Position numbers and translations under genes: made by a program | Part shown: one piece after another, positions 39,501-54,500 of the stretch | Layout of the letters: every line of letters begins with the position of its first letter | How positions within the stretch are numbered: the first letter of the stretch is position 1 | The notes under the pieces: generated by a model | Told to the model about the DNA's origin: nothing | Database searches by the model: none | What the model saw: the letters and a program-made list of their open reading frames with translations, nothing else | NCBI GenBank assembly: GCA_964017155.1 | Contig: OZ024861.1 | Span: 27,284,472-27,348,471 of the forward strand | Reading direction: 5' to 3' | From: Oasisia sp. SBJ-2009 | Lineage: Eukaryota > Annelida > Polychaeta > Sabellida > Siboglinidae | DNA: 64,000 nt

Positions 39501-42500
39501 CAAGAAGGTCAGGTAAGAAAGGATGGGGGACCATCAGGTTACACATTTACCCCCCGTGTGGGACTTTTACTTCCCCTGGCACAGACACCAGATAGAAGGG
39601 ACCACCGGCTTTTAGTGTCTCTTCCAAAAGACACAGGCAAATGTGGGATGAATGAAATTGTCTAAGTTTCGAAACAGTGGTAGGTGGGATTGAACCACCT
39701 TCCTCATAGTCATATAAAAGGACTGTTTGTGTAAATAAAAATAGATCACCCGTGAGAGTGGGCAGTGGTTTTGATGCTGAAAGACGTGAGTTTGCCAAAG
39801 TTACAACCAGTGTGGTTTCTCTGTACAGACAGCGGTACCGCCGATACAAGGACGCCTACAAACAACATCTGAAGCAACCAGACAATGAGACTCTGATGAA
39901 CCAGTTGCGCCACCAGGAGGACGACCTTGACATCACCAACATCCTCGTCGCACGGGAACACGCGAAGCTCGAGGTATGATACACGAAGTGACATGGTAAA
40001 TAAGATGTGCGATTCTTGTGAAATAATTTCGTATCAGACAGATATATTTCAATGTTATTTGCCTGTCAGTGTCAGTTGAGGACACATGACAAATACCAGA
40101 CACATGTCGAGTATGGACACTTGCCTGTTATGAACTCCTTTCTATAATGAATACCTGTCTAACATGGACACCTCTCTGTACTGGACACCTGCTTATTTTT
40201 TTAATTGCGAACATTGTTCTGAGCTTAATCAAGTAAATATGGGTAAACACAAATTGGCCGGCAGTAAACCTTCAACATGTGGTCATAAGAAAGTAATAAT
40301 AAATAACGAAATAAAACCTAGAAGCGTAAACTAATATGACACCATTCTGTATAATAATAAGAAGGACATTGATAAAGCGCCATAAATCTAGAAATATCCA
40401 TTCGGAGGCGCTGTACATGAGTATGTATACATGTGTCGTAGAATTATAATATTAAGTTTGTTAAGGTAAATAAAATATCTAAAATATGTATAAAATGTAA
40501 TAGTAATAAATAATAAAATAAATAAGTTAGCTAAAGATAATTACTAAAATAAATGCTATATTGATAATAAAATAATGAGTATGACATTTTGTAAAATTAA
40601 TGTAAAACATGTACAAGATAATAAATAGGTAAAAATCAAATACAAATTAAATAAACTGACAGGTGTCTACACTTCATACACAGCCCGGAATAGGTGGGTT
40701 TTTAATAGTCTTTTAAAGCGACATGGTCCATTCGTGGCTTTTTATTTTTATTGCAAAATCATGTTAATCAGTATAAGTTATAACTATTGTAGCGTCCTGA
40801 CCGCCAATAAATGTCTTCGTAATGTTAAACGTCAAATGTTTATATACACTGTCACTCAAATCGCCGCGAGTGACACCCACCCTTTGACCTTTACCAACTG
40901 GGAGCTGTGCACCTGGCTGGGTGTGGCGTTAGTGGCGTCAACTTGTGTTCATGTGATACTGCATCGCGTGATCATGCATTTCCTTCTGGGCTTTTAGCCA
41001 CGCCTACAACGGTTTCGAAAACGCCTCGTGGTCGATGTGTAAACAGAGTTAAGCACCCCTTACTGCATCTATTTTCAACCCCTAAATGGTACATGAAAAC
41101 ATACTTTGACTGTCTTTACGCTATAAAAGGTATTATTTATAACGTATAATATGATTTTGCAATAAAAATAAAAAGCCATGAATGGACCATGTCGCTTTAA
41201 CATTGTCTTGCATAGTCTTCGTTAATCAGTATTAGTCACCTGTCATATGTAATATTTAGTCTTTTAAGCTCTGGTGGTTGTCGTCATTATTTAATATGCT
41301 ACCTGAAGTTCAGGTCAATTCTTCGTCAAGTTTGCAATAAAAATAAAAAGCCACGAACGAACCATGTCGCTTTAAACTAATATGACACGATTTTGTATGA
41401 TTTTGACACGGTCCCCACAGTTGGCCCAGGAGGATCCGGAGTTGGCCCGAAGGAAGAAGGTGAAGAAGGGCTGGTGGGAGCGCATGTGGTCCGGGGAGGA
41501 GGAAGAGGAGGAGGTGGTCATCCAGACACCCCCCGCCTCCAGCCGGCTCAGTTGGCTTGACCACCTGACCCCCCAAGAGAGGGAGCGTCTCTACAACGCT
41601 GTCGGCTACGACGAGAACGAGAACATAGAACACATCCCCCAGGTGGGTGCTACAACAGGGGGCACTGGGGAGTCAGGGGGCATGTCAATGTAACAGTGAC
41701 CTGTCACTTAGGGGGCCGGGGTATTTCATAGTAACAGTGACCAGTCACTTAGGGGGCATCTCATGGTAATAGTGATTGGTCAATTGGGGGATATCTTATA
41801 ATAACTGTGACTGATCCCATGATAGCAGTGACCAGTCATTTAGGGGGCATCTCACAGCAGCAATGATTGGTCACTTAGGGGGGATCTCATTGTAATAGTG
41901 ACTGGTCATTTGAGGAATATCTCAAGATAACCATGACTGGTCACTTAGGGGGTGTCTCATGATAACAGTGGCCAGTCTCATGGTAACAGTGATCGGTCAT
42001 TTAGGGGGCAAGTTTGGTATGTTTCATTCATTCGTACACTTGAATTGAAAGGACTGATTTATTTGAATAAACACTTTTGACTATGACCAGCTCAGAACTC
42101 AGTACAACCAGAGCATTATTGAGCCCCGTAGTTTAAAGTACCCAGTTGTTGAGAACACAGTGACAATGTATGTGACAACCTGACAACTTGTGTCATTGCA
42201 GTACGTGGCCCACAAGTTGAACCTTTGTCTCACGGCCTGCTCAGTGTCACTTGTCAACTACGGCAAGGAAGTCCTCAAGGTGTCTGTCACGAACATGATC
42301 ACCAGTCTGGAGAACAGACCAGACTCCCAAGGCTTCGGGCAAGTATTTTTTGATCAATTGCTTCATTGACTGATTGTCTAAAACAGTATAGAATACATAC
42401 ACAGGAAATATACATACGCATCATGATAGACAATAAAAATAGCAAGAAAGAAGTGAACTGCTTATGATATGGTTCCTTTTTTAATTACAAACAAACCATG

Positions 42501-45500
42501 TATACCACAATATACCTCAGTTCAGTTATGCTGATGCGAGCATACCACAGTTAATCAAATAAATGTAATAAAACATGATAATAAGTTTTCTCATTTAGCT
42601 AACTACATACTGTTATACTCAAATATACCACTATGTCCTAATTGCGCAGTGTTTCATGTTCATTATGTATTGTTTCATTACCTTTTTAAATATATTCATA
42701 GACATAAAATCTTCATTATAATTCTTCATGATACTAATATTATTAAATTTGGGACCAACATAAGTGAGTGTGTTTTGCCAGGTGTTGGTTTTACCATGTG
42801 TTTTTTGTAAGCTATATGTTGTCTCATATTATAGATGTGTGAGGGTATTTGCGTCATGAACATGTCATTAAATGTATTTGGTAACATACCCCTCATATGT
42901 TTGTACATTAGTATACTATTATAGAAATTACATATTTGTTCAGTTATTAAATGTTCATAATTTTATGTGCTTTAGATAAAATCTATGACTTCTAAATTCA
43001 GCTTAAATGATTTGTTTCTGCAATATAAAAAAATTAGATCAACATATAGTGTAAATAATAATAATTTCAACACTTCTACAGTGCCTGTATCCTTGAAATT
43101 CAAACTCAAAGGTGCAGCAAACAAAATCAGTTGTTGTAATCATAACCAGGGACAGGCAGAAGTCATCAATGGAACCACCAAACATTTATGGTGGCAGAAC
43201 AATGTAAAACAAATATGTTTTTAGTTATTTCTTTACGAAAACTGGGTATAGTTTCAGAAGATTTTATTCTAATAGGGAGTTGATTCCAGATTGTTGACGC
43301 AGCTACAGAGAAATTGAGCTTAGTCTTAGGAACAAAACGTTGTTTGGAAATGGAAGATCTAAAGGTCCTAGAGATACCAGAGAAATGTAGCAGATTAATT
43401 AAGTATGTCGGTTGTTAAGTAGAAAGATAACAGTATCTAACAGTTTACATCAGTACCAGCTCTTCTCTGCCCCCGGCACATCCGTTTCAAAAACTCCTCT
43501 TTATATATCAGCCAAAGAAATCGCCCATAAAGAGTGTGGTTGGTCTCTGGTCATGTGATAGCATCTAACAGCTACACGCTGCAATATTTGGGATGTATAC
43601 AAAATATTTGAATGCACAAAGCTGTTCAGCTGCTGATGCAGTTAGAGAGGGGCGGCTCGATATACTGGAATCCCCAGAAATTGTGTACCCATCTTCAAAT
43701 AGGGGCAAATATTAGCGCTGTTCTCACGGATGAAACATTAAGACTGGCAATGTCAATAAACTAGTTCAACTCGACTAAATCGAGCACTTCTCGTAGGGGA
43801 TTTGCCAGGGGTAGTTTGCATGGCTTGCAAGGATGACCGTATGAACAGAGAGAAATAACGTGTACTCTCACATGACTGGGGACTGTTTCGATGCAGGTTG
43901 TCAGCGAAGATGGAGAGTTTTGTGCTGGAGGGCGTCTCCATTGAGCGTGAACTTGTCCCTCTCATCACGTCTGACATTGGCGTCTACGGTAAACAACGTT
44001 CTTCTTCTTCCATATACTGGACTGGGCCCTTTCCAGGCATTAAAAGTCCAATCGAAGCTTGTGCACTTGGGGGGGGGGCAGTGTATGCTCTCTTAAAACA
44101 GTTAATATAAAAACAAAACTTATATTAAAACGTTAATAAAGTTATTTTATGGACCTCTGGTGATTAAAAAAAAATATTATTATGATGTACATAGTCTTAT
44201 GGCATTACCTGCTTTCTTCGTCAAGGTGCTCTCTTGTCAATGTATCAAGAATTCAGTGTATTCATCAATTCAACATAACATAACAATCACTGAGTACATT
44301 TGATCGTATTGCCAGTGAACCAAATTGAATTTTCAGTCGCAGACAACGTTTATTCCTGTTTTTAAATGGCATTTTTTAAACAAAAATTGCTATACATTGC
44401 CTGTTGTAGCACCATCGAAGGTGACCCAAGTGTTCAGTGTTGAATTTGAACAGCGCCCTCTACAGTTGGAAGCTGACTTCGCTGTCAGGATGAACGTCCA
44501 GCCAGTAGAGATGGTTTATGACGAGGTATCCAGATTTATTTACCAGACCATCTCATCTCATCTTCATCTTGGTCGTCATTCAGGACGCCCCGCGTTGAAC
44601 ACACAGCCCTTCCAGCACCCTCTGTCCACCATCACTGTCTGCAGTTCAGTTATGTTTCCCAGCCCTGTATCTTGCAGCAGGTTGTCAACATAAATCATTT
44701 TTTGCCTTCCCCGGTTTGCATGCCCATCCGTTGGTTGTCACAGGACAAGTTTGTTGGCGACTTCATCATCGTGTCTGACACAATGCCCAGCGAGCCGCAT
44801 TCTTCTTTGGTGGATAATGGCGGTAATTCACCATATAGTTGTATGTTGGGTATGTGTTGTTTCCATGAGACATTAAGGGCCATCCGTAGCATTCTAGTGT
44901 AACAACCGTCAAGTTGCTTTTTCATAGTTTGTGTTATTGTCCACGTTTCCGCACCATATAGTAGAACTGATTCGACGGTAGCAATAAAAGGTCTGACCAG
45001 ACCAACAAATCAGCTTAATTCATTAATATTTTTATCTATGTTACTTTATGTAGCCTGTGATTAAATATCACTTCTTGGCTTGTGATTGATTTAAGGAAAA
45101 CGCAAATAAAACATATTTGGAAAATGCTTGCAAAATCATTAAGATTATGTTTAATATACAGTATCAGGTAATGCTGAAGTGAAACGGTCGTAACCCGTGT
45201 GAAATCAGGACGGCCCAAAGGGAGAATGCATAGATGGGTAGACCTGCAGTTTGGTTTTTGGGGGAAAAGAAATTATAAATCAGATATGAAACAGAAATGA
45301 TGTAACTAATTTATGAAATATCGACACTTTATCGTCATCGTATTAGTACAGAAACAGGGAGATAAACATGTAGCAGTACAGTGACCAGATAGATATGAAT
45401 ACGAATATGAATACATTTATTTCAGGTAAAAACCCATATACAATCGGTACATACATTAGCACATCTAAGTAGCCTATAAAAGATCAAATATCTTAAAAAT

Positions 45501-48500
45501 GAATAGATAAAAAATAAATAAGATTATAAGTTAGATAAATGTAAATTGTAGAACATCAGATAAAATACTGAGCAATATACAGGATGTGATTGTATAATAA
45601 ATATGTATTAATTCATGTAAATAAACACCATTTGAAAAGTAAGTTATATAAACATCTTATTGACTTTAAAAATATATATAATAATAAATAAATAATAATA
45701 AAGTTATATGCGAGACGTGATGACTATCTTACAGATTTACTGTGTACAATGAATTGGCCCAGCTCATCCACACTGATGTAGTCAGTGAGGTAAATACTGA
45801 AGTTTGTTGTTGTAGCACGCAGTCACGCAGGTGATTTCATTCTTCCAAGTGCCGAGTGTGAGACTGACCGATATGAAGAAGATGGCTCAGGCCAGTCTTG
45901 ACCGCTTCACCAGCGTCAGTCGGGCTGGACTACAGTACGCAATACAACAACACAAGGTAGGTTATGCAGTAGGTGCCTACTACATTCACTGATAAGTGAA
46001 AGTGAAAGTGAAAGCATGTTTAATAACAACGTCACAAGTTAAACGAGGACGGTTGTTACTCTACACAGAGTACACCTGCCATGTAATTTATAACAAAAAT
46101 CTGCTGTGGGAGAAAAATTAGACATTACTAAGATAAAGAACTCTTAAGGAAATTCATCATTAAATTCATCATTAAATAAAATCTATTGTTGTTAAATTTA
46201 ATAAGATTTTTTCAAAACAAAAATACCCATTGCCATATTACGGAGGACACTATTTCCATGACACACCAGTGACACTTTCCTGCTGGTGTTGACAGTTCTC
46301 AGTATTCAGGATCACTGTTAAGGATAAAAATTGACTTTTAGATGCAAAATCTGGTTTAAGAGCTGTTAGTTAATGAAATGGTCCACAGATGGTGCTGCAG
46401 TCAACTTGATCCAGCACAGTATATTGCCAGTAAAACATGATTGGAAACTGATCCGGTAATTTGGCAGATCATCTTGCAAACTCTGAAGATGATCTCGGCC
46501 AATAATTGTCATCACTTTCTGGCAAGTTCCGGAGGTTTGGGAAATAGACACAGTAGGATACAACGCCACTCAGGGGTACGAGAATGATCAAATGGGTAAT
46601 TATATTGAGAATACCGTAACCAGAGGGTTTCATCTTGTTTCCGGAGTGGAGATAGGAAGGGCGTCGGCGTTGTTCATCAGCGAAGTCAGTTTTGAGATTG
46701 ATTCAGCTAACTTCTGTATAATGTGTTTGAGATCTATCAGGGGTAATGTCAATAGTGCCACCCCTGGCTTGTGAGGATGGGTGGTCTTCACTATGGGTAT
46801 GTGAGTTCCTCTGTAATAGTACTATGTGATTGGGTCTTGGTTGTAGACTGTACACGTGTCAGTGAATATGCGGTCGCCCTACGTCGTCATTCCTGAATAC
46901 GGAACACTTCACAGGTTTGTCAGTTGACCAGTTCAGACTCAGAAGATATTAATTTCACCTGTAAATGCAATAGAATACATATAATAATTTTAAACTTTAT
47001 TTAGGCACTAAAATCCAAAGTAAAACGAGTTATCACCCACTACGATGTCTTAAGTATGCTCCGTGAAACTGGGCCCTGGCGGAAAAACAGGTATAACTAA
47101 TTACATAGGAAGTGCCTTTGCAACTTGTCACACTAATTAGCAAACTCCCTGCTGATGAATACTTAACGGTAAAACTCAACTATAACCCCAAAAGTGGGAG
47201 TAATGTGCCACAGATCACCGACGATGTGACCCTGTACACTCATTTCAGTATTAATGTTTTTGCAAGTGATGACACACTTCTTTACTAATCACAGTGTACA
47301 TCTGGTTATAAAAACCTGCAATATTAAAACACTGCAAAAAAAATTATTAAAATACATGACTGAATTGATTGGCCCTTGATTCTTACTCCAGTTATAATTT
47401 ACTGATTATTTGCATGCTTGTTTGTTTGTATCTTTTTCCATCACATGATTCTCACATATTATTTCCCTATTTGTTTGTTTGTTTGTTTGTTTTTTGTCCA
47501 TCAGAGTTGTGTTGATGTATCCATGTTCAAGTCAGTTCAATTCCCTTTAATGTTCTAAAAAGGATATTCATACAAGTCATGGTCATATAATATTTTTTAA
47601 AAATGTAAAAATTGTCACACAAAAACGAAACCTAAAATGTAACCACAACAAAGAATTTGTCATTGATGTTTCTAAGTGTTACACAATCTTTTTACATCTT
47701 TTAAAATGTTTTTGAAAACAAGTATAAATGTCTTCAGGCATGAACTGGTACTTTAATATTTCTTGCAACTCTATAATGATGATTTAAAAATCTATTATGT
47801 GCCTTGCGTCTGAGTAAAATACTTGCTCACAGGTTGTACATAAGTAAAATATAGATAGTGATAACATGATAATCATTCGATTAAAACCAATTAAATCGTC
47901 CATGTTTTCTCCCAGTGGCGGCAATGTGCTGGTGGTCGACTTTGGAAAGTTGAAAGTGGAGAGTGAACTACAACCTAAGAATGTCTCGCTAGAGGTAAGT
48001 TCTTGACATGATATTGTTTTCTTCCTTTCTTTGGGCCCTTTTCGGCTGAGACCATGTCACTCGAAATGTTCTGCTCTATAAACATTATCTAACCCACTTT
48101 CCATAGGCCGTTTTATTTCGATGCCAAACCCATAAGGAAAATTGATTATTCAATAAAATAAATAGTGTTTTCAAAATGTAAAAAGATCAGCGCTGTAATC
48201 CCGTATCAGAAAGGACTCCTTCTGCATCAAATTGTCAATAGTTTTACAGAGGACACTATTTCTGTGACACATCAATGAAAGTGGTGATGGTGGTGACAGT
48301 TTTCATTACACAAGGTCAAAGTTAAAGATAAATATTTGTTTTGAAGAGCTATATTATGTGTATGAGTGGATATGAAACAATCCACTGATCTCTTGTAGTA
48401 GTTGTTGACTCGTAATATTTGTCTTCAGAAGACTCTCTTCACTCTGTCTTCCCATCTTGCGTTCGATCTTCCAAGTCAAAGCTATTCATGAATAAACACA

Positions 48501-51500
48501 ATATATTATATTATTATATTAAGAAGCAATCGACACCATGAGTTAAAATTAGCTGTTTCTTAAATCGCCACTTTTTCAACATAGAAACAAATAAAAGATA
48601 TTGAAAATATTTCAACAGATGATGTATACTTTCCAGCATGGCGGAGATATTTGATACAAAACTCAATACATGATTAGTGTGTGTGTTAGTATTAAACAAC
48701 TGCAGTAGCATATCTAGACAATATTCCTATGTCTGTGAAATGTTAAGCAGCGTAGACCACTAAGGATTATAATTATCAGATTATTACTTTTACACGGTTC
48801 GTCATTTGTTGCTTTTTTGTTGTAGGAGTGTACATTGTCAGAGATTGAGAGTCGACTTTATGACAAGTTCAACATCACAATCACCGAGGTGAAAGCATTG
48901 CTCGCTGACTCAGGTTTGTATCAACCTTATGAAAGTTGTATTTCAAATGACTACTGTTATATAATAATCTGGCCTTGTCTAGCAATACCTAATGAGTTTT
49001 CCTGGATGATTTTTAGAATCATTGAAATATTGAATTCAGTGTTGTGTTATTGTTATTATAATTACTGATTTTTAGCAAGACTGAATGCATATTTTTTTGT
49101 TTAACCGTACAGTACAGTATCCGGGCTATATTGTCATTTTGCGCCAGTGACCGTCAGGATTAATTAATTTTAAAGTTGCACTCGAGATGCATGTTTTTAC
49201 ATATTATTTGGACATTCAATGATCATAGTTAATTAGTCAACTATTCATCGATTTATTTTAATTTATTTATTACTTGAATTAATATATTATTATTATTTTA
49301 ATGCACCTTACATTTGTGCTTATTATAAGTGAACTTCTATTATTTTAATCGGAACAACCATTGCAAAGCACCCCGGAACAATTAGTTGGATGGGGTGTTA
49401 TATAAGAACTATATTATTATTATTATTAAGGTCAGGTATAACCCCTTAAAATATAATTTTATTCAAAAAATATGGAATTGTTTATTTGACCATAATGACA
49501 GTTAGTTATCCTTCTATACACACTGTTAGATTCAAAACTAAATGAAACCTAGAAATACTAATAAAAGTGCCTTTAATCAACCACCTATCTCACATTGTTT
49601 GCCTAATTAAATATGCATAATTTTATTTAAAGTAGTATATTTCACGATCTACTTTACCGGTTTACACCTGGTTTTCACTAAGGTGCATGGAAAAGTCTAT
49701 ATAGCATCCTTAATGCCAATACCTTCATTATTAATTTTTGGTGCTGTGAATGTGTTGATGAGAGTCGTTTAGAGAGAGTTGTGTCTTCAGCTGAGGACTG
49801 GCACACGGCACAGACCAAGCCAGACTCGGAGTACCACGTCCTGCCTAGTGTCGGCCTGCAGCTGGCATTCTTCAACACCGTCAAGAACGACTACACGCGA
49901 CTACCACAGTGAGTCATTCAGTCACTCATTCACTCACCAGCACAGTTTGTCACTCACTCAATCACTCAGTTGTTCAGTCGGTAACTCAGTCACTTAGTCA
50001 TTCACTCACTTAGTCATTCACTTACTCAGTCACTCAGTTGTTCAGTCAGTAATTCATTCAATCACTTATTCATTCATTCACTCAGTAATTCAGTAACTCA
50101 GTCATTTATTTAGCCACCCAAACAGTCATTAACTCTGTGACTCACCCAGACACTATCTCAGTCACTAATTTGCTCAGTCTTTGCTCAGTCTATTCTTAAA
50201 TACCATCCAGAATGACTACACATGAATACTGCTGTGAGGCATTCAGTCAGTGAGTCACTTACTCAATCACTAACTAGCACAGTCATTCATTCTGTCAGTC
50301 AATCAGCCACTCAGTTGCTCAGTCAGTAACGCGCTCAGTCACTCACTCAGTCATTCACCAATTCAATAACTTACTCAGTCATTTACTCAGCCACCCAATC
50401 AGTCACTAACTCTGTGACTCACTCAGCCACTAATTGGCTCTGTTTTTGCTCAATCTTGTCTTCAACACTGTCAAGAATGACTACACATGAATACCACAGT
50501 AAGTCTTTCAGTCACTGAGTTACTCACTTGTTCATTCACTAGCAAACCTTTCAGTCATTCAATCAGTCATTCAGTTGCTAGGTCAGTAACTCGCTCAGTC
50601 ACTCACCTAGTCATTTACTCACTCAGTAATTCAGTCAGTCAGTCATTTACTTGGCCACCCAATCAGTCACTAACTCTATCATTCACTCAGTCACTAATTT
50701 GCTCTATCTATACTGACAACAACAACATGTGGTTCTCCTCTTGGCGTCCCTGTCGTCAGGGGTGAGGTTGGCCATGGTTACCGTCATCTTTTTCTTCGTC
50801 TTTTCTCACGTTTCTCTCACAATGTTCTCTATCACCAGTCTCCTACTCCTTCTATCTTTTGCTGTTGTTCTCCATTCTCCTCCCACTCATTCCAGCTTTC
50901 TTTTAACACAATCCTCCTATCACATTCTCAATCTTCCTCGCCTCCTTTTCCCTTCACGTTCTGGGCATCTGATCTGATCTTTCTGTGCATCTATTCATCA
51001 ATTTGTCATCTCCCATTCTCTCCACATCACAACCCATTTCAACCTTCTCCTCACCAATTTCTTCGTAAATTTCCTTCACTCCAACTTCCACTCTCAATTC
51101 ATCCATTCTTCTCTCATTCACTATCTTCTCGCCCACGATTCTTCTTATCCAGTTGTTTTCACAAACCTTCTCCTTGTGTTTCTGTGTTAGTGCCATCGTC
51201 TTTAGGCCATACAAATCATTTTATAATGCAAATAATTGGTAGAATGCATTCACAAGCTAAGTATGAATATTTACATACATACCAACAAAACTGTTGTGGT
51301 CTGATGTAAAACCACAATAAGGTGTTTATCCGACCAAAAAGTACCCTATAAAAACAGCATTATGCAGGTTGTCTGAATTTCTGTGAGCACATATGTAGTG
51401 TGGAGTGAGTTGAAATGATGTTTTTGTGCAGCGTGGCATCAGAGCTGTCAAATTGTGACAGCTGTCAGTCAGTGCATCTCTGCGTATTAATGCAGTTGTA

Positions 51501-54500
51501 ATTTTGCTTGGTGGTGTAATCAGTGGGAATCCATGTGTGGTTCAAGCAGAAATGGAGGGGTGTAAGGTTTGAAAGAAGTTTGTGGGAGCCTGAGGTATTA
51601 GAAGTTCACGAATATTTCACAGAACATCTGTCTATGGGTGGTAAATATGCTGTGAAATTGTCAAAAACAGATCTCATTGAGATTAGTAGGAAATGAAGGA
51701 AACGTTATAATGGTCACCTATGGAAAATGCAAATGTGGTCTGACTCCATCTCTTTACACACCTGTGCTGATAACACCTGTAATTTGTCGACGATCACCTG
51801 TTGCAGACAAAAGGTGGAAGCAAAACTGCCAACACTGAAGGTGAACTTGTCTGACGAGAAGATTCAGATGTTTGCGAACTTCTTCAAGCGTCTGCCGGTG
51901 CCCCACAGTAGCAGTATGATGGGGCTGGAAGACATGGTGGATGGGGGCGTGCCCTTCGAACCCCTCACTGCCAGCATGGTACGTGACAGGGTCAGTAAGC
52001 AGGGGGCGTGGGGGGAATACTGACCAGACATATCTTAACAAATATGAACAACAGAAAAGTAAAAAGTATTAATTATAAATAGTTTTAAAAGTTATATATA
52101 TATAAATATTACTATAAAAAGTTATATAAATATGTAAATAATATATATATATATATATATATGTACATATCATTTGTTTAACTATTTATTTATTTTTTTT
52201 TTTTTAACATTTCTGTTGTTTAAATTCTTTATATGTATAACCTTTTTAACTATTTAAAATTAATACTTTTTAAAACTTTTTTATTGTTTAGATCAGATAT
52301 GTTTTAAACTATTTATACTTTTTTAAACCTGTTCAGTTTTATTGCATACTGGACTACACCTGATATAGAATTATTTATATAAATATATTTACATGCAGCA
52401 ATATGCCGTATGATAATTCTGTAATGATGAATACAGGACTCTTGATATGAGAAAGACTTCTTAGTCCATTTTCTCCTCGTTTGTTTCTGTCTGAAGGCAA
52501 TGTGGTTAAATGTGGTTAAAACTTGTTAATCCTGTTGATTATTTTCTCTTGGGAAGACATGCTGATGCATAATTTTTCAACACAATTAGTTTTATTACTC
52601 ATCTTGCTTCAGCAACCATTGATAATGTTCAGGAAAGCGATGCTGGGATAGCATCATAGCATACATACACTGCCACCTGGTGATCAGAAGGGAAACTATA
52701 TTTTTTGCATCCATTCGTCCACGGGCGTCTGATGCACTGTATGAGTGGGGAAGGTCAACAGTCTTGTTGTATGTTGACACAAACTAATTAATCCAACTTA
52801 ATTAATCTGATGACCTTGACCTTAACCTTGACCTTGACATTGTTTGCTCCAGGACGAGACCGCTGTGCAAAGGGAGCCTTCATTGGAGGAGCTTGTGTAT
52901 ATAAAACGCTCCGTGCTGAGAAACTCCGTAGTGAGACAAGACACATTGTCTCGACGAAAGAAGAAAGTTCACCTGTCTGTTCGATCCTCAGGTATGTTCA
53001 CCTGTCTGTCTGATTCTCAGGTATGTTCACCTGTCTGTTTGATCCTCAGGTATGTTCACCTGTCTGTCTGATCCTCAGGTATGTTCACCTGTCTGTCTGA
53101 TCCTCAGGTATGTTCACCTGTCTGTCTGATCCTCAGGTATGTTCACCTGTCTGTTTGATCCTCAGGTATGTTCACCTGTCTGTTTGATCCTCAGGTATGT
53201 TCACCTGTCTGTTTGATCCTCAGGTATGTTCACCTGTCTGTTTGATCCTCATGTATGTTCACCTGTCTGTCAGATCCTCAGGTATGTTCACCTGTCTGTC
53301 TGAACCTCAGGTATGTTCACCTGTCTGTCTGATCCTCAGGTATGTTCACCTGCCTGTCAGATCCACAGGTATGTTCACCTGTCTGTCTGAACCTCAGGTA
53401 TGTTCACCTGTCTGTCTGATCCTCAGGTATGTTCACCTGTCTGTCAGATCCTCAGGTATGTTCACCTGTCTGTCTGATCCTCAGGTATGTTCACCTGTCT
53501 GTCTGATCCTCAGGTATGTTCACCTGCCTGTCTGATCCTCAGGTATGTTCACCTGTCTGTCTGATCCTCAGGTATGTTCACCTGTCTGTCTGATCCTCAG
53601 GTATGTTCACCTGTCTGTTTGATCCTCAGGTATGTTCACCTGTCTGTTTGATCCTCAGGTATGTTCACCTGTCTGTTTGATCCTCAGGTATGTTCACCTG
53701 TCTGTTTGATCCTCATGTATGTTCACCTGTCTGTCAGATCCTCAGGTATGTTCACCTGTCTGTCTGAACCTCAGGTATGTTCACCTGTCTGTCTGATCCT
53801 CAGGTATGTTCACCTGTCTGTCAGATCCTCAGGTATGTTCACCTGTCTGTCTGAACCTCAGGTATGTTCACCTGTCTGTCTGATCCTCAGGTATGTTCAC
53901 CTGTCTGTCAGATCCTCAGGTATGTTCACCTGTCTGTCTGATCCTCAGGTATGTTCACCTGTCTGTCTGATCCTCAGGTATGTTCACCTGCCTGTCTGAT
54001 CCTCAGGTATGTTCACCTGTCTGTCTGATCCTCAGGTATGTTCACCTGTCTGTCTGATCCTCAGGTATGTTCACCTGTCTGTCTGATCCTCAGGTATGTT
54101 CACCTGTCTGTCTGATCCTCAGGTATGTTCACCTGCCTGTCTGATCCTCAGGTATGTTCACCTGTCTGTCTGATCCTCAGGTATGTTCACCTGTCTGTCT
54201 GATCCTCAGGTATGTTCACCTGTCTGTCTGATCCTCAGGTATGTTCACCTGTCTGTCTGATCCTCAGGTATGTTCACCTGTCTGTCTGATCCTCAGGTAT
54301 GTTCACCTGTCTGTCTGATCCTCAGGTATGTTCACCTGTCTGTCTGAACCTCAGGTATGTTCACCTGTCTGTCTGATCCTCAGGTATGTTCACCTGTCTG
54401 TCAGATCCTCAGGTATGTTCACCTGTCTGTCTGATCCTCAGGTATGTTCACCTGTCTGTCTGATCCTCAGGTATGTTCACCTGTCTGTTTGATCCTCATG

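Noticed and set aside
42339..42360. Using the GT donor at 42343 instead of GC at 42339
   Set aside because: It would place exon 14 in a frame without VPS13 similarity, while the GC donor keeps phase and the conserved SAKMESFVLEG reading.
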